Assembly (NCBI GenBank): GCA_015680685.1
Contig: MNCI01004050.1
Coordinates: 909,966 to 973,965, forward strand
Direction of reading: 5' to 3'
Length of the DNA stretch: 64,000 nucleotides
Source: Gnetum montanum
Lineage: Eukaryota; Streptophyta; Gnetopsida; Gnetales; Gnetaceae
Shown here: piece after piece, positions 1 through 11,063 of the stretch
How positions within the stretch are numbered: the first letter of the stretch is position 1
How the letters are laid out: the number at the start of each line of letters is the position of its first letter
Made by a program: the position numbers and the translations under genes
Notes under the pieces: model-generated
Seen by the model: the letters and a program-made list of their open reading frames with translations, nothing else
Told to the model about the DNA's origin: nothing
Databases searched by the model: none

Positions 1-417
1 GATGAGCATCATTAAAGATGGATCAAAAGAAAGGGAGGTATGTTGAAGAGGTTTTGAAATTGGGTTGAAGCTTTGAAAGTTAAAAAAGGATTATTTATCA
101 AAGGCTAGGCAACAAGGTTTGCTCTATTTGAAGAATGTGAGGACTTAGATATAGGTCTTGTAGGAATATGTTGTGGAAAATGGTTAGCTAGAAAGTTTTA
201 TTTTGTTGTTTTCCTAGTTTGAGGCCTAAAATTTTTGCTAGGTCCAACCATAAACAAAGTTAACAACAAAGGAGCTTTTTTTTCTTTTTTGAATTTTTGA
301 TTAAATTAGGAATTGAAAAAAAGAAAAGAAATTGAAACTAATGACAAGATAACAAAGGAATTAAAGCTAATTGGCGGAAACCATAATAGTGGCTCTCCTT
401 CTAGCACTAGAGAGGAC
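1..417. other. Unassigned AT-rich sequence
   Basis: No coding region, RNA gene or repeat boundary could be recognised here. It lies immediately left of the inverted-end element that starts at 418. Confidence 0.4.
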
Positions 418-1364
418 TGTTGATGTAAAAATTTGTGCCATGAAAGCAAACTAACGCACGACAGTTGAAGGTGCATGATTTTGCAAGGTTATGCCTAAGG
501 CACCTTGTGTATGGGCATGAGTAGCCTAGGAATAGTCTTGGTGGGTGAGAAAACATGAACAATACTTTGAACAAAACATAAAATTTGAAAATATAAAAGT
601 AGAAATGAATAGAAATATTAAAGATGAAATGCATGCATTAAACTAAAACAACAATAGTTAATATTTCATTACATAAAACTCAGCATGAACATGGAGAAAA
701 TGTTGAAAGGGAAAAGGGGGGAACTTAGTGGATTTTTCATCAATCTATCTGCTTTGGTGGCTACCAAAAGGCTGACTCTTCACCTCCTCTTGAAGATATT
801 GACAATAGGATTGAACAGCCCGAGTTAGTGGCTTAACCTAATGCTCAAGCTTTTGAGGATTAATGATCGTTGCTTGCTTTCCTGTTGGAACACTACCTCA
901 ACCCTTTTCATAGTCTTTCTTGTGCTCAAACTCAAGGGTTAGCCTTTCAAGACTTCTACATAATCTCACCTTGATGGCTTCTTATTCTAGCCAATTTGAG
1001 GAAACAGCGAGAGGTGGACTAAAACTATGATAGGATAATAGGGTGTAGGATGGGGAAGACAGTGAAGATGATGTTAGAGAAGGGTGTTGAGGCCAACCTC
1101 ACCCATGCTAGGCATAGGGCCTTGATTAACAGTGACCACCGCTAATATAAATTAAAAGACAAATTTTAAAAGAAAATAAATTAAAATAAATTAATCATGA
1201 GCAACAGGACATCACCCACCCCTAAAAATAAAAAATAAAAAATAAAAGGAACGAGGACGACCAATGTGCCTTTTAAAAGGAAAAATAAAATATAAACTTA
1301 AGGTTGTTTTTTTTTGTGGTTTTTATTTTTAGGTGGCTCGCAGTTGACAGGTTAAAGGTGGCTA

Positions 1365-1416
1365 GCAATTAGGGTTAGGTTTTCTCCTCCCTCTCACAGG
1401 GCCGCTGCTATAAATG
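1365..1416 (+). promoter_or_regulatory. Telobox plus TATA promoter inside inverted-end element copy 1
   Basis: 'ttagggttaggttttctc' (telobox-like AGGGTT with a pyrimidine tract) is followed about 25 bp later by 'ctataaatga'. The equivalent position of copy 2 (about 47390-47430) has 'tttagggttagggtttctc' and then 'ctatttataa'. Conservation of order in both copies suggests a real promoter; transcription would run rightward into the GC-rich half. Confidence 0.5.
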
Positions 1417-1853
1417 AGGGGAGGAGGAGATTTTCTGAAGGGGGCTTCAGGGAGGCAGATCCAGCCTGGCTCACACCAGTTTTGGCTTGCGGAGCAGATC
1501 TGGCCCTGCCGATTTTCAGCAGAGACGGCAGATTCAGATGGCAGTTTTCCTGTTTTTACGAGGTTCCAGTTCTCCGCCAGTTGCAACTTTCAGGGTTTCG
1601 TTTGGCCACCGCCTGCGCAGCCATTTGTTCGTCTGCCGCCCGCGTAGCCATCTGTTCGGCCACCTCCTGCGTTGCCATCTGTTCAGCCGCCGCCTCCTAG
1701 CCAGCTATCTGCGCTTTTCTCAGCCAGATCTGGCCACAGCCGAGGTCACAGCCTCCACGATCGCGGCCTAGACGTTCACGACACAGGCCTCCCTTCTTCC
1801 TCCACCGCTAGTTTCACCACCGCCGCTGTTGTGCATCCTGCTCCTCCCTCGCT

Positions 1854-2260
1854 GCACGCGAAACTGCGACGTCTCTCTGTCTTCCTCCGCAGCCACTGTT
1901 CTTTCACCCGCTGCAGCCCATCCGCCTTCGCTGCAGCCCACGCCTACACAATCTGCTCCACGCGTGGTGAGATCTGCGCACCCTCTGTTTTTTTTTCTAC
2001 ACCCGCGGCCGAAGCAGCACGCATTGCAGAGACGACGGTGTGTGTTCTTTCTGCAGCTCGCGTCCACGGTCCAGCGATCCAGTCCTGTCCTGGCCAAATC
2101 CCGCCCTCCTTCTGAAGTTGAGCGTCGTGCGCTGTTTTCAACGTGAAAACAGAGGAACTCGTCCGCAGCCCTGGCCGCACGCGAAACTGCGACGTCTCCC
2201 TATTCTTCCACCCATTGCAGCCCATCCGCCTTCCTACCTCCTTCCTCGCCTGCGCACTCC
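1854..2260 (+). repeat. Direct duplication, period about 323 bp, inside inverted-end element copy 1
   Basis: 'gcacgcgaaactgcgacgtc' occurs at 1854 and again at 2177, and both are followed by a similar Cys/Ser/Pro-coding pyrimidine-rich stretch that contains 'cagcccatccgccttc'. This is a partial internal duplication of the GC-rich half. Confidence 0.7.
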
Positions 2261-2827
2261 ATCCCTCTGCCTTCACCTTCGGTCGCAACCGCGGCAACGA
2301 CGTCAAGCTCGCTCAGGTGGTTGGTGGTCTCTCCTGTGTCGGCGAAGGCACACAGTCTTCTTCCCATGCTGCTGCGCACAGAGCAACGTCAACACCACGC
2401 ACGGTACACAGGCCTACCACAGGGAGGTCTCACGGGCAGATTCTGGTGTTCTTTTTATTTTCCTGGTTCTTTTTTTCAGTCTCCCATCAGTTGCAGGTTC
2501 TTTGGGTTCGGCAGCAAGCAGTCGTCTTATCTCCCAAGTAGTTGTTACATGTGCCACAAAGGCAGCAACAGCGGGAAGTGTGAAATTTGAATTTAACTGC
2601 ACAAATTATTTTTCCCAATATTAAATTAAATTAAAAACTTAAATATTAAATTAAATTAAATTTTTTAATATTTTGTTTGAAATATTGTTATTATTGCTTT
2701 GTCACATAGCCCTTTCCAGCTGAGACTATTCCCGGGTTTCCGTACCCATACGGGAGGTGCCCTAGGCGATAGTCTCCTAAAACGAGTTTTCACAGGTGTT
2801 CGCGTGTCCAAAATTTATGCATCAACA

Positions 2828-4470
2828 AAGGAATGGAAGGAGGAAAGGAATAAGAGGCTTTTTAATTATTGCTAGTTGATGCCCTCATTTCTACCATTTC
2901 TCCTTCCTTTCTAACCTCTCTTCCTTTTTTAGTAGCAAGAGAAACTAGCCATGTGTCCACCCCCCTTGGCTATCATGATCTCCTTCACCAAGTATGATGG
3001 AGTGGATCTCCTTCATAATTTGAATCTCCTTATTTTTTTCATGTTTGCCATCTATAAAATAAAATAAAGAAAATCAAAGTAAAATATTCACATTAATAAC
3101 TTTAACTTTATATTAGCAAACTCCACTTAAACACAAATTAAAATTTTAATATCAAATGAAAAGTCATCACCATAGGCATAGTTGCCAATGATCTTGTGGT
3201 AGCCCTTAAACCAAGGATTGTCCACTATAATCATTTGACATCCTTCATACTATTGAACTCTGTATTCAATGGGTTCCCTCTTCCATGAGGAGAGGGAAAA
3301 TCCAAGTTTACAAGTGGAATTTCATTTTTTTCCTTTTTATTGTTGAACCCCAGATTTACTAGAGCAGAAATAAATCAAAGATAAAACCAGGAAAACAAAA
3401 GAAAAACACCCAAATTCTCAGTGGGAGAATCCCATCAGCTATGTTCTCACTTTCAAATTAGACTGAAACTACAGCAAGGCTCTAAGTGGATTGAAGATGC
3501 AAATAAGTCTTGAGGAGCTTAAAGCTAGAAGAGGCGGTGGGAAAATCTGGGACAACCCATGCAAGCAACCATAAATTTTCCTCCTTCAGAAACCAGTTGA
3601 AATCTATGGATGCGAAATATCATAGAAATTATGCAACAGCTAAAGATGATGTAGAAGGTTATTGGGCAGCATAGGATCAATGCTCTAACTTTTGCCTTTG
3701 AATCTGCCCAGCGATGTTGTTGCTGCACATGGAGAACGAATGGAGGCAACGAAGATGAAGATGAAGACAAGGCAGAAGATATTATGTGGATGTGAGATCG
3801 CAACCGAGTCACCGTCATGAGTTGTTGTCTTTCATTGTTGAGGAATTGCATCCGCAATCGCAGGCAAAGGCAGCAGCATTACTACATCATACCACTGGCC
3901 CCGACGCCGCCTAATCTCGGGTTCCTCATTTTCTCTCCTTCCCTCTGGCAAACCCTAGTCTACCTTGAATCTCTGCAAAACTCACAACCAATGACAGTGA
4001 TCTATGCAATTGAACAAAATCTTTGAATGCTAGCAAAATAGCAGGATTCTGTTAACTCAAATCCTTGGTGATCGATTAGCATCTTCTTCCTACAATCACT
4101 TTCCCTAGTCCGAATGTGGTGAACAACGAGGCAGCAAAAAACGTGAACTCTACTACGTAATTCTGCTCCGATGATGGTGAGCAGCAAAAGCTAAAATTCT
4201 GGAACTTCTCTCTAGTCAATTATTAGCAAAGAAATCACAGCATAAAGAGAAAGCAAATGGAATGGACCCTAGCTTTTAGCTACTGTAGGGTAAATAATTT
4301 GGAAGGATAAAAAAAATTATGCTAGAAAAGCCAAAGGTGTAATTGGTGTCAGAGGTCTGAGGCTATGCATAGCTAGTCTCATATTAAAGAAAAATAGAAC
4401 AAAATAGGGACAAACAAAGGCAACTGAATTTCACATTTTTATTCAAAATTGTCTTTAAATAGGCAAATAC
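2828..4470. other. No recognisable gene
   Basis: AT-rich sequence with short scattered open frames on both strands. None has a domain signature, a codon pattern or splice sites that I can support. It may be old repeat sequence. Confidence 0.35.
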
Positions 4471-5230
4471 ATCGATGGAAAATAGCAACTGAATCCTAAT
4501 ATATGAAGCAACTTCTAAAGAAAGAAAATAGCAACTGAATTATGAAGCAACTTCTAAAAAAAGAAAATAGCATCCTAATCCTTAAGGATAGTTCCTAAAG
4601 ACTAGGACAAACAAACAAAAACATGTTTAACAATTAAACACATTTAACAATTGGAAATATTTACGATTTCTCTTCTTGAATTCTATCTATGGTTGAAAAT
4701 GAAAAGGAACAAGCCTTGAAATAATAGTCACCCCTACAATATGTTAACATGAAAATTACATACTAAATTGTCCATAATAAGCTAAAATGAAAATACGACC
4801 CCAGGGAGCACAATAGTGGCAATCAAACCAGGATCCTTGTGGCAATCAAACCAGGATCCTTGCCTGCCTATGCTTGTGAATTCCTTTACAGCTTTCAATA
4901 GTAAAAATATTTGGTAAAAGCTGTATATATCTTTGGCCTGATCTAAATGGTAGAGAGAGAACATTACGAAGCAGCGGCATCAGCGTAAGTTTTGTAGTGC
5001 AAAGGCGTGAGATCACCATGACCAGCTAAGAGCACTGATGTTTGAAGATGACAGTAATCTAGATTTGATCAGAACACTACTTCCAGTTTGATTATTCTGT
5101 CAGTCGAGTTAAGTTTCATGGTACCGTTTGATTATTCTGTCAGTCGAGTTAAGTTTCATGGTACCGTGATGGAAGGATTGTGTCAGTCGAGTTAAGTTTC
5201 ATGGTACCGTGATGGAAGGATAAAGGTCCA
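4471..5230. repeat. Cluster of short tandem duplications
   Basis: Several separate short tandem repeats occur here: a unit of about 40 bp near 4487-4575 ('gaagcaacttctaaa' twice), a 24-bp unit repeated at about 4809-4862 ('gtggcaatcaaaccagg'), and a 40-bp unit at 5086-5125 repeated exactly at 5126-5165, with a third partial copy to about 5221 ('cagtcgagttaagtttcatg'). They lie just downstream (in gene sense) of the decayed receptor-kinase copy. Confidence 0.75.
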
Positions 5231-5239
5231 TTCATGGGC

Positions 5240-6990
5240 TATGTTAGTTATTGCAGGTACCCAGAAAGTTGTTAATATCGCTACCAAAACAACTACCGTT
5301 TCCATTTAGTATTAAATTTCCATCGAGGCTGCAGAAATGGAACGGGCAAGAACGCAGAATCAAGTTTAGCAGGAGACGTCAATTGCCAAAATTTCCGATT
5401 TGATAAAATGAGACGGTATAAAAAATAAATACAACCTTAAGTTGATGCCCTTGTTAACAAATGCATGAGCTACAGAATCAAACCAGTTATTCTCCAGGCT
5501 TCTATAATGGAATGTAATTATATTACATCCAATTGAAACCTGCTCACTGTATAAAATTATAAAATTGCATAGGTGCCCGTGACTTACATGTTTGTCAAGT
5601 CTGTCATATTAGGAATTCAGGTATTCTCCGACTAAAGGTGTTGTTGGTGTTGTTAGAAAGATGTCAGGGAAGGAACGTGGAAGTTGTGTTACTAATTGAA
5701 TTGAAAAGGAAACAAGAAAATAATTGCTAAATTGCTAAATGAAAATACTTACAAAGACTGAAGAGCTGTAAGATTTGCAATGCTGGAAGGAAAACTCCCT
5801 GATAAAATGTTTGAAAGCTTTCTGAATTAAGTGCAATGACATCAGCCACTTCGTGAGGAATTCCTCTTTGCTAACATGAAGAATTCCTCTTTGCTAACAT
5901 GATATATGCCAAGTCAACACACAACTGGCTGGTTTTTTAAAAAATTCTTCATTGAAACCCGGTTGTACGGATTGGTAATGTTTCGGGTATTCTAGTTTGG
6001 TAATGTTTTGCGTATTCTAGTTCAAAAACGGAAGCGCCTTTCAAAAATGGCATTGCTCTTACGGTATTTACCATTTTCCGTATTTTTCTTGGCAGGTTGA
6101 AAGGTTTTTGGATCGCTAACAAATAAATTACATCTTGGAATTTTAAAAAACAAACACAATTTGATTATTATGGGGTCAATTCGATTATTATGGGGTGTTG
6201 GATGCTAAAAAATATTAATAATAAGAAACAAAAAAAGGTGAGTCCAACACATGCTTGATGATTAACTAGAAAGTCTCCAAAATAATACAGAAAGTAAGAG
6301 TGATTCAATTTTAACAAAAAAAAGTATGAAGAAAACAAATAGGGAGGATGGTCTAGTTCCAACAATATTTACATCATTTTCAGTACCTGTAATCTAACTT
6401 AAAATAACAAAGAGATTCTATGCAACAATAAAAATTTTTGATCAAATACCAACTTTTATAAGAGAGAAAGGATCACATACTAATCTCACCTGTGAACAAA
6501 ATTCATGAGTCCTTCAATTAAGTTTTGAATTGCAGCAGATTGATTGCATTTCAAATTTAAATTTTATCAATTAACCATACCATTTTTAAATATTAATGAG
6601 CTACCCACAAGGTGATAATTCTGGGAATTGAGTCGCTGCTGCAGTTGCACCAGTCCCAGCTGGAACCTGGAGGCAGAAAAAGATCGCCACCAGCAACATA
6701 TCTCTATTGAAGATCCCATTGAACACTGACACTCATATTAAACAAACCAAAATCATGAAAACAGTGGTGTTGTTTGCCACTGCAACTGTTAAACTATTTT
6801 TTAAAAATAGCAGCAACAATCTCTGTACAGAATATAATTAGAAGCAAGTATGAAAGAGGAAGTACGTAGAAAGTAATTTCTGTGTTAAAACAGATAGGGA
6901 ATTTCTTAATATGAAGAATATTATTTAACCTCTATTCAACTTGCCAGTCGAGTAAAAAGTATAAACAGTGACAAGGGAATAGAACTATTG
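5240..6990 (-). pseudogene. Truncated LRR receptor-like kinase copy (LRR region only)
   Basis: This segment aligns exon by exon and intron by intron with the receptor-kinase gene at 60404-63104. It holds the transmembrane-exon start (about 5280-5340), an LRR exon (about 5445-5510), an LRR exon with an in-frame stop (about 5583-5647), an LRR exon whose frame is still open (about 5753-5825), the WDW-containing exon (about 6612-6735) and the following intron to about 6985. The WDW exon has a frame change at its 5' end. The whole kinase domain is missing: left of 5240 the similarity stops and short tandem duplications begin. This is a decayed partial duplicate in the same orientation as the intact gene, about 56 kb away. 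Confidence 0.85.
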
Positions 6991-8402
6991 TATTAGAAAA
7001 AGTTGTTTCCTTGCAAAAGTTAAATCAGACAGACAAAAAATTTATCCAAGATGATATAAGAGATCATAAATAGATAACGATCTCATTTTAGGTCTCATGT
7101 CTTAATAAATTTTAAATGACAATAATAAGTTAGCAGTACAGATCTTGACTTGGTAACCCTATGTTACAGGGTTTGATTGCTACTACATAGCATTGAGTTA
7201 TAAACTTAACTTTTAAGATGTACCTATGTTTTACTTATTTAATAATATGGATCCTTTGAATACCTGTTTCAATGTAAACTTGCAGAAAGTTACAGAATAT
7301 TCTTCTGCAGTTCTGGACTTTACCTAGTTCCCAATCACAGGGATTCAATTCAGGTCATAAAAAGTTTAGATTTACCGTTGTTCATTCTAATCAAGGATAT
7401 CGAGAAAGCTTTTCTTCGACTTTATATATGGCCAGCATCATATTCAGGAAACAGACGGACAGAGAGATTGAATGAAAGAGTTATAATACCTGATTTCTAT
7501 TGAAGACGGGGAATGCGAAAATTGGTCCGTTTGGATGATCAAGAGGTTGCTCTGCGAGGGCTAATACAAATTGGAAGGAAGCGGCCTCAGCTTAACTGCA
7601 GAAATTATGGGTACATCGACATTTTGTCTCTGAGCAGGCACACAATTGTGGGTTCAGCTTGGACACGAAAATGAGCTCCACAGACAACGGATCTTTATTT
7701 CCTGTTACCATTGTGAGATTGAACGATGACATCGAATTTATGTCATCTTAATTTCTGTACACAAAAGTGGTGCACATCATGTATTTGGTGGTGGATGTTT
7801 TGAGCTTGGTTGCAGGAAGAAAGCCCAGTTCGAATTTTCATATTGTTTGTTTGGCGGATAGGCCATTACCAGTCAGAAATCAGTAGCCATTAACAGTCAG
7901 TCGGTAACGTTTGGTAACGCAACTTTGTAAATAACGCTGACGTGTTTCGGTAACGCANATAACATAAACCTTAGAAAATACATTTACAACAACATTACTC
8001 TTTCCACTTTTGTATTTCAATACAAAATTAAACCCTTGCAATTGCACCATCTAATTCATATATTTAGCACTCAGCTTTTTTGGAATTCAAAAACTAAAGC
8101 TCTTTGTGATCCATCGTCAACAAGAATTATGTGGAAAAGAAGTAATGGCTCCAATGCTTAACGGGTTAAAGGATAACATACAAGTCCTTCTCATAGATGT
8201 ACATTTTCCTTTGCCCTAATTCATTAAGGCTCTTTGAAACAAATGAAATGGATCTTTCTTCTTGTGATAAGTCCACTCCACTTACTACCCCCACCCACTC
8301 CCCCACCCCTGCATCGACCTCCACTTGAAAGAGATTATCAAAATCTAGAAATGCAAGGACTAGTTCACTTGCACTCTTTTCTTTTAAATAATCAAAACTC
8401 CC
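6991..8402. other. Unassigned; possible remnant of the upstream malectin-like exon near 7490-7700
   Basis: On the minus strand, a possible exon end with a CAG/GTATTA donor lies at about 7490, in the position expected for the extracellular exon preceding the LRR part. The frame is broken and the resemblance is weak. A single N at 7958 marks an ambiguous base or join. The rest (7960-8402) shows no gene I can support. Confidence 0.2.
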
Positions 8403-9161
8403 TTACATCTTCTCATCCCACCTAAAGGATTGATTTCTCTTTAAGAGAGAAAACATAGGCCATGAAATTTCATTGAAGGTCATAATGAACCTTCTATAGA
8501 AGCCTATCAAGCCAAGAAAAGAACATATCTTACCAACATTCTTTAGTATTGGCCATTTTTTTATGACCTTCACTTTGGTTTTTTCCATCTTCACTTGATT
8601 TTTAAAAATCATATGTCCCAAATATATGCTCTTCCTTTGCATGAAATTGCACTTCTTTGTGTTGATCACTAGTTATGCCTCACTTAATTTTTGAGATACA
8701 AGCCTCAAATAATTAACATGTTCCTCCTCATTAGAGATGTAAATAAGGATGTCATCAAAGAAAATAGTGCAAAATATTTCAATTAACTTCTTGAAAGCAT
8801 CATACATCAACCTCATGAAAGTAGTAAGGGGATTTGTTAACCCCAATGGCATCACAAGTAATTCAAACAAACCATCCAAAGCCTTCAATGTTGCCTTTCA
8901 TTTATCTTCCAATCTAATTCTAATTTGATGATACCCATTGTTTAACTTAAATTTTCTAAACACCTTATCATTTGTTAAAGCATCAAGAATATCATTCATC
9001 CTTGGAATAGGAAAATGATATCTTACTGTAATCCTATTCATTGCCCTTGAGTCAATACACATTCTCCACTCTTCACTTTTCTCTTTAGGAACTAGCACCA
9101 CTAGAACTACATAAGGAGATATGGGTTCCCTCATAAAGCTATTTGCAAGTAGTTCCTCCAC
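8403..9161 (-). pseudogene. Element G: Ty3/gypsy reverse transcriptase, broken
   Basis: Three successive minus-strand pieces spell a gypsy RT. 8898-9161 has the N-terminal part ending in a NGYHQIR-type motif. 8673-8888 has the MPLGLTN region and the active-site box FFDDIL (YVDD-type). 8403-8669 has the YLGH motif and the FLGL..YRRFI connection to RNase H. Stops separate the pieces, so the protein is not made. RNase H and integrase are missing to the left, so G is truncated at about 8403. The protease and gag remains upstream (to the right) belong to the same element. Confidence 0.9.
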
Positions 9162-10247
9162 TTATCTTTGTAAATTGTTCCCTTTAATTTGGTGTCATCT
9201 ACTATACCCTTTTATTTGGAATTGTAGCTTCCATCATGAAGTCAATTTGGTAGTACACATTCCTCATAGGTGTTAAACCTTCCAATTTTACCTTGAAGAC
9301 CTATGGAAATTACTTGCTCAACTCTCCAACAACTATTGGAAGTTTACTTACTCAGCCCTTAATGATGTAGTTGCAAATTTCATAATAAAACCAATGCCTA
9401 TCTCATCATGTTCTTTGTTGTATTCCCTCTTGTCCAACAAGATCAAAGATGCATTCCTTAAGGATTAATTCCTCACTTGCTTAGCTATCATTCATATTAA
9501 TTCAGGGATTCCATCCTCTCTAGTCACCGACCACACATTCTTGGCACCATCAAACTTGGAACCATTATTAAAATTCTAAGATGTTTCCAATATCACATCA
9601 ACACAATCAATTGACAACACATCATAAATAACATAATCAATGAAACTAGAAATTTTAAAATCTAAGACATATTATTCCCTTACATCTTGAGAGAAATGTC
9701 TAAACAACCAATGCATCTTGTAGGGTCTTGAATGAGGATAAGTTATAAGCCCCAATCTAGCAACTAGCTTAGAAGAAATTATATTTTCTTAAGCATCTCC
9801 ATCAATCAAGATGTGACACCATTTCATACTCTTAATACATTTATCTCCAATTCTAAACAATAATTTTCTATTAGGATTATCTCTTACATTGAAATTTCTC
9901 ATGAATGAATTTATTTTAGTGACATATTTAATTTAGGATCATTAAGATTACTAGTTCAACAAGCTTAATTTGATGATACCTTATTCTCCAACATTTAAAC
10001 TTCTTTCTTCTTGATGTATTTTTCAAGTAAACACTACCATTATTGATGACTAAACTTACCACATCTAAAGCATTAAAATTTGGAAGAGTTACTACCCTTA
10101 GAATCCTTTGATCCCTTACTTGAGCTCTTTAGCCTTACCTTTGTCTATATTATCCTTCTTATTATGCTCTTTTTTTTTGTGATCTTCTTTGGCCTCCTTA
10201 GCTTTGGATCCATTCTTTCAATTCAAACATTTATTCTTACCCTTGGA
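9162..10247 (-). pseudogene. Element G: protease and gag nucleocapsid remnant
   Basis: Minus-strand translation gives an aspartic-protease remnant at about 9500-9840. It has LIDGDA in place of the usual D-S/T-G start, then VARLGL and PHSRPYKMHWL, which resembles the chromovirus protease pattern. A CCHC knuckle remnant lies at about 10030-10075 (CFRCGKFSHQ..W.C) with two stops. The Lys-rich stretch at 10080-10247 is the gag tail. It resumes without a break in sense at 26992, so element H (10251-26991) sits inside G's gag. Confidence 0.75.
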
Positions 10248-10250
10248 TGA

Positions 10251-11063
10251 TGATGACTGACAAATACCCCTATGCTTAACCATACGAATCACTAAGCGTT
10301 CATGCATGATCTAGTTAAATTATGTGGATTCTATGTCTTTTGGTACACTAGTCTCTAGGAAGTGAACTTTCCCTAATAGTCATTCATTGTCTTCCCAATT
10401 ACACTTGTGATATACAAAGATATGGTTAAGTGTAATTGAGGCATATGATTTTTATTATTTTTATGTTTTATATTTTGAGTGCTTAAAATAAAGGATGAAG
10501 GGAATGAGTAATTTAATTAATCTAACTAACCAAGGCCTAACTATTCCTAACTTATGTATCTAGTCCTACTTTCCATGCACATCATGAACATGTATAATGC
10601 CAATTCAAAGTGAATGTACTTATGTGCTTAATTAATTGCTATTTAACCTAGCTAGCTTAATTCCTTAATTAGCTTAATTATTAAAAACATTAAAAGAAAT
10701 TGCATGAAACATTAAATGCATAAATAAAATATTTAATCTAACTGAAGTGTTGCAAGGTTTATCAAAAAGCTCATCTTTATTGTTGCACACACTAGTGAGC
10801 TTAGGTACAATAATGCTCAAATAAAGATATGTACACTCAATGACTCCTGCTATGGACACTTTGGGAAAATATTCTAACTCTGGGAAAGAAAAACTACAAG
10901 AGCCCTACTATGTTATGAGGAAAATACCCCCAAACCATTCACCCAAGTGCTATATTTATAGGTCAGCACGCATCCCGTGACATTGGACATCTAACATTAC
11001 CTCTAAGCCCCCAATATCTGGTACCCAATATTAGGTTGAAGCTAGACAAAATACACTTCATCA
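10251..11063 (-). mobile_element. Element H: 3' LTR (minus orientation)
   Basis: Read on the minus strand it starts TGATGAAGTG, directly after a polypurine tract (GTGGGGGTA, + positions 11064-11072), and ends CATCA near 10251. It has a TATA box (TATAAATA, + positions 10953-10960). Its 3' end resembles the end of the LTR at 51236-52274 ('tcgtatggttaagcataggggta' versus 'tcgtatggtggagtgtaggggta'). The U3 part carries GATATC/CCAATATT-type motifs. The left neighbour is element G's gag. Confidence 0.8.

Larger units (their letters stand above)
418..2827 (+). mobile_element. Inverted-end element, copy 1 (TG...CA, about 2.4 kb)
   Basis: The right end (about 2707-2827) finishes ATGCATCAACA. The left end at 418 starts TGTTGATG and reads as a diverged reverse complement of the right end: both carry the blocks 'gcctaaggcacc / gcctagggcacc', 'gtatggg' and 'gaatagtct' in matching order. 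The same ends and a shared internal block (near 1090: 'caacctcacccatgctaggc') recur in a second copy at 45613-48411. From 1370 the sequence becomes GC-rich behind a TATA box. No transposase, RT or gag was seen. It could be a non-autonomous TIR transposon or a large solo LTR with unusually long inverted termini. I found no convincing target-site duplication. Confidence 0.6.

Noticed and set aside
1362-2624. Several overlapping open frames on both strands in the GC-rich half of inverted-end copy 1
   Set aside because: They overlap in four frames, are Ser/Pro/Arg-rich as expected from composition, and are not kept in copy 2.
3525-4187. Short open frames around 3525-4187
   Set aside because: No homology signature, overlapping on both strands, and no splice or promoter context.
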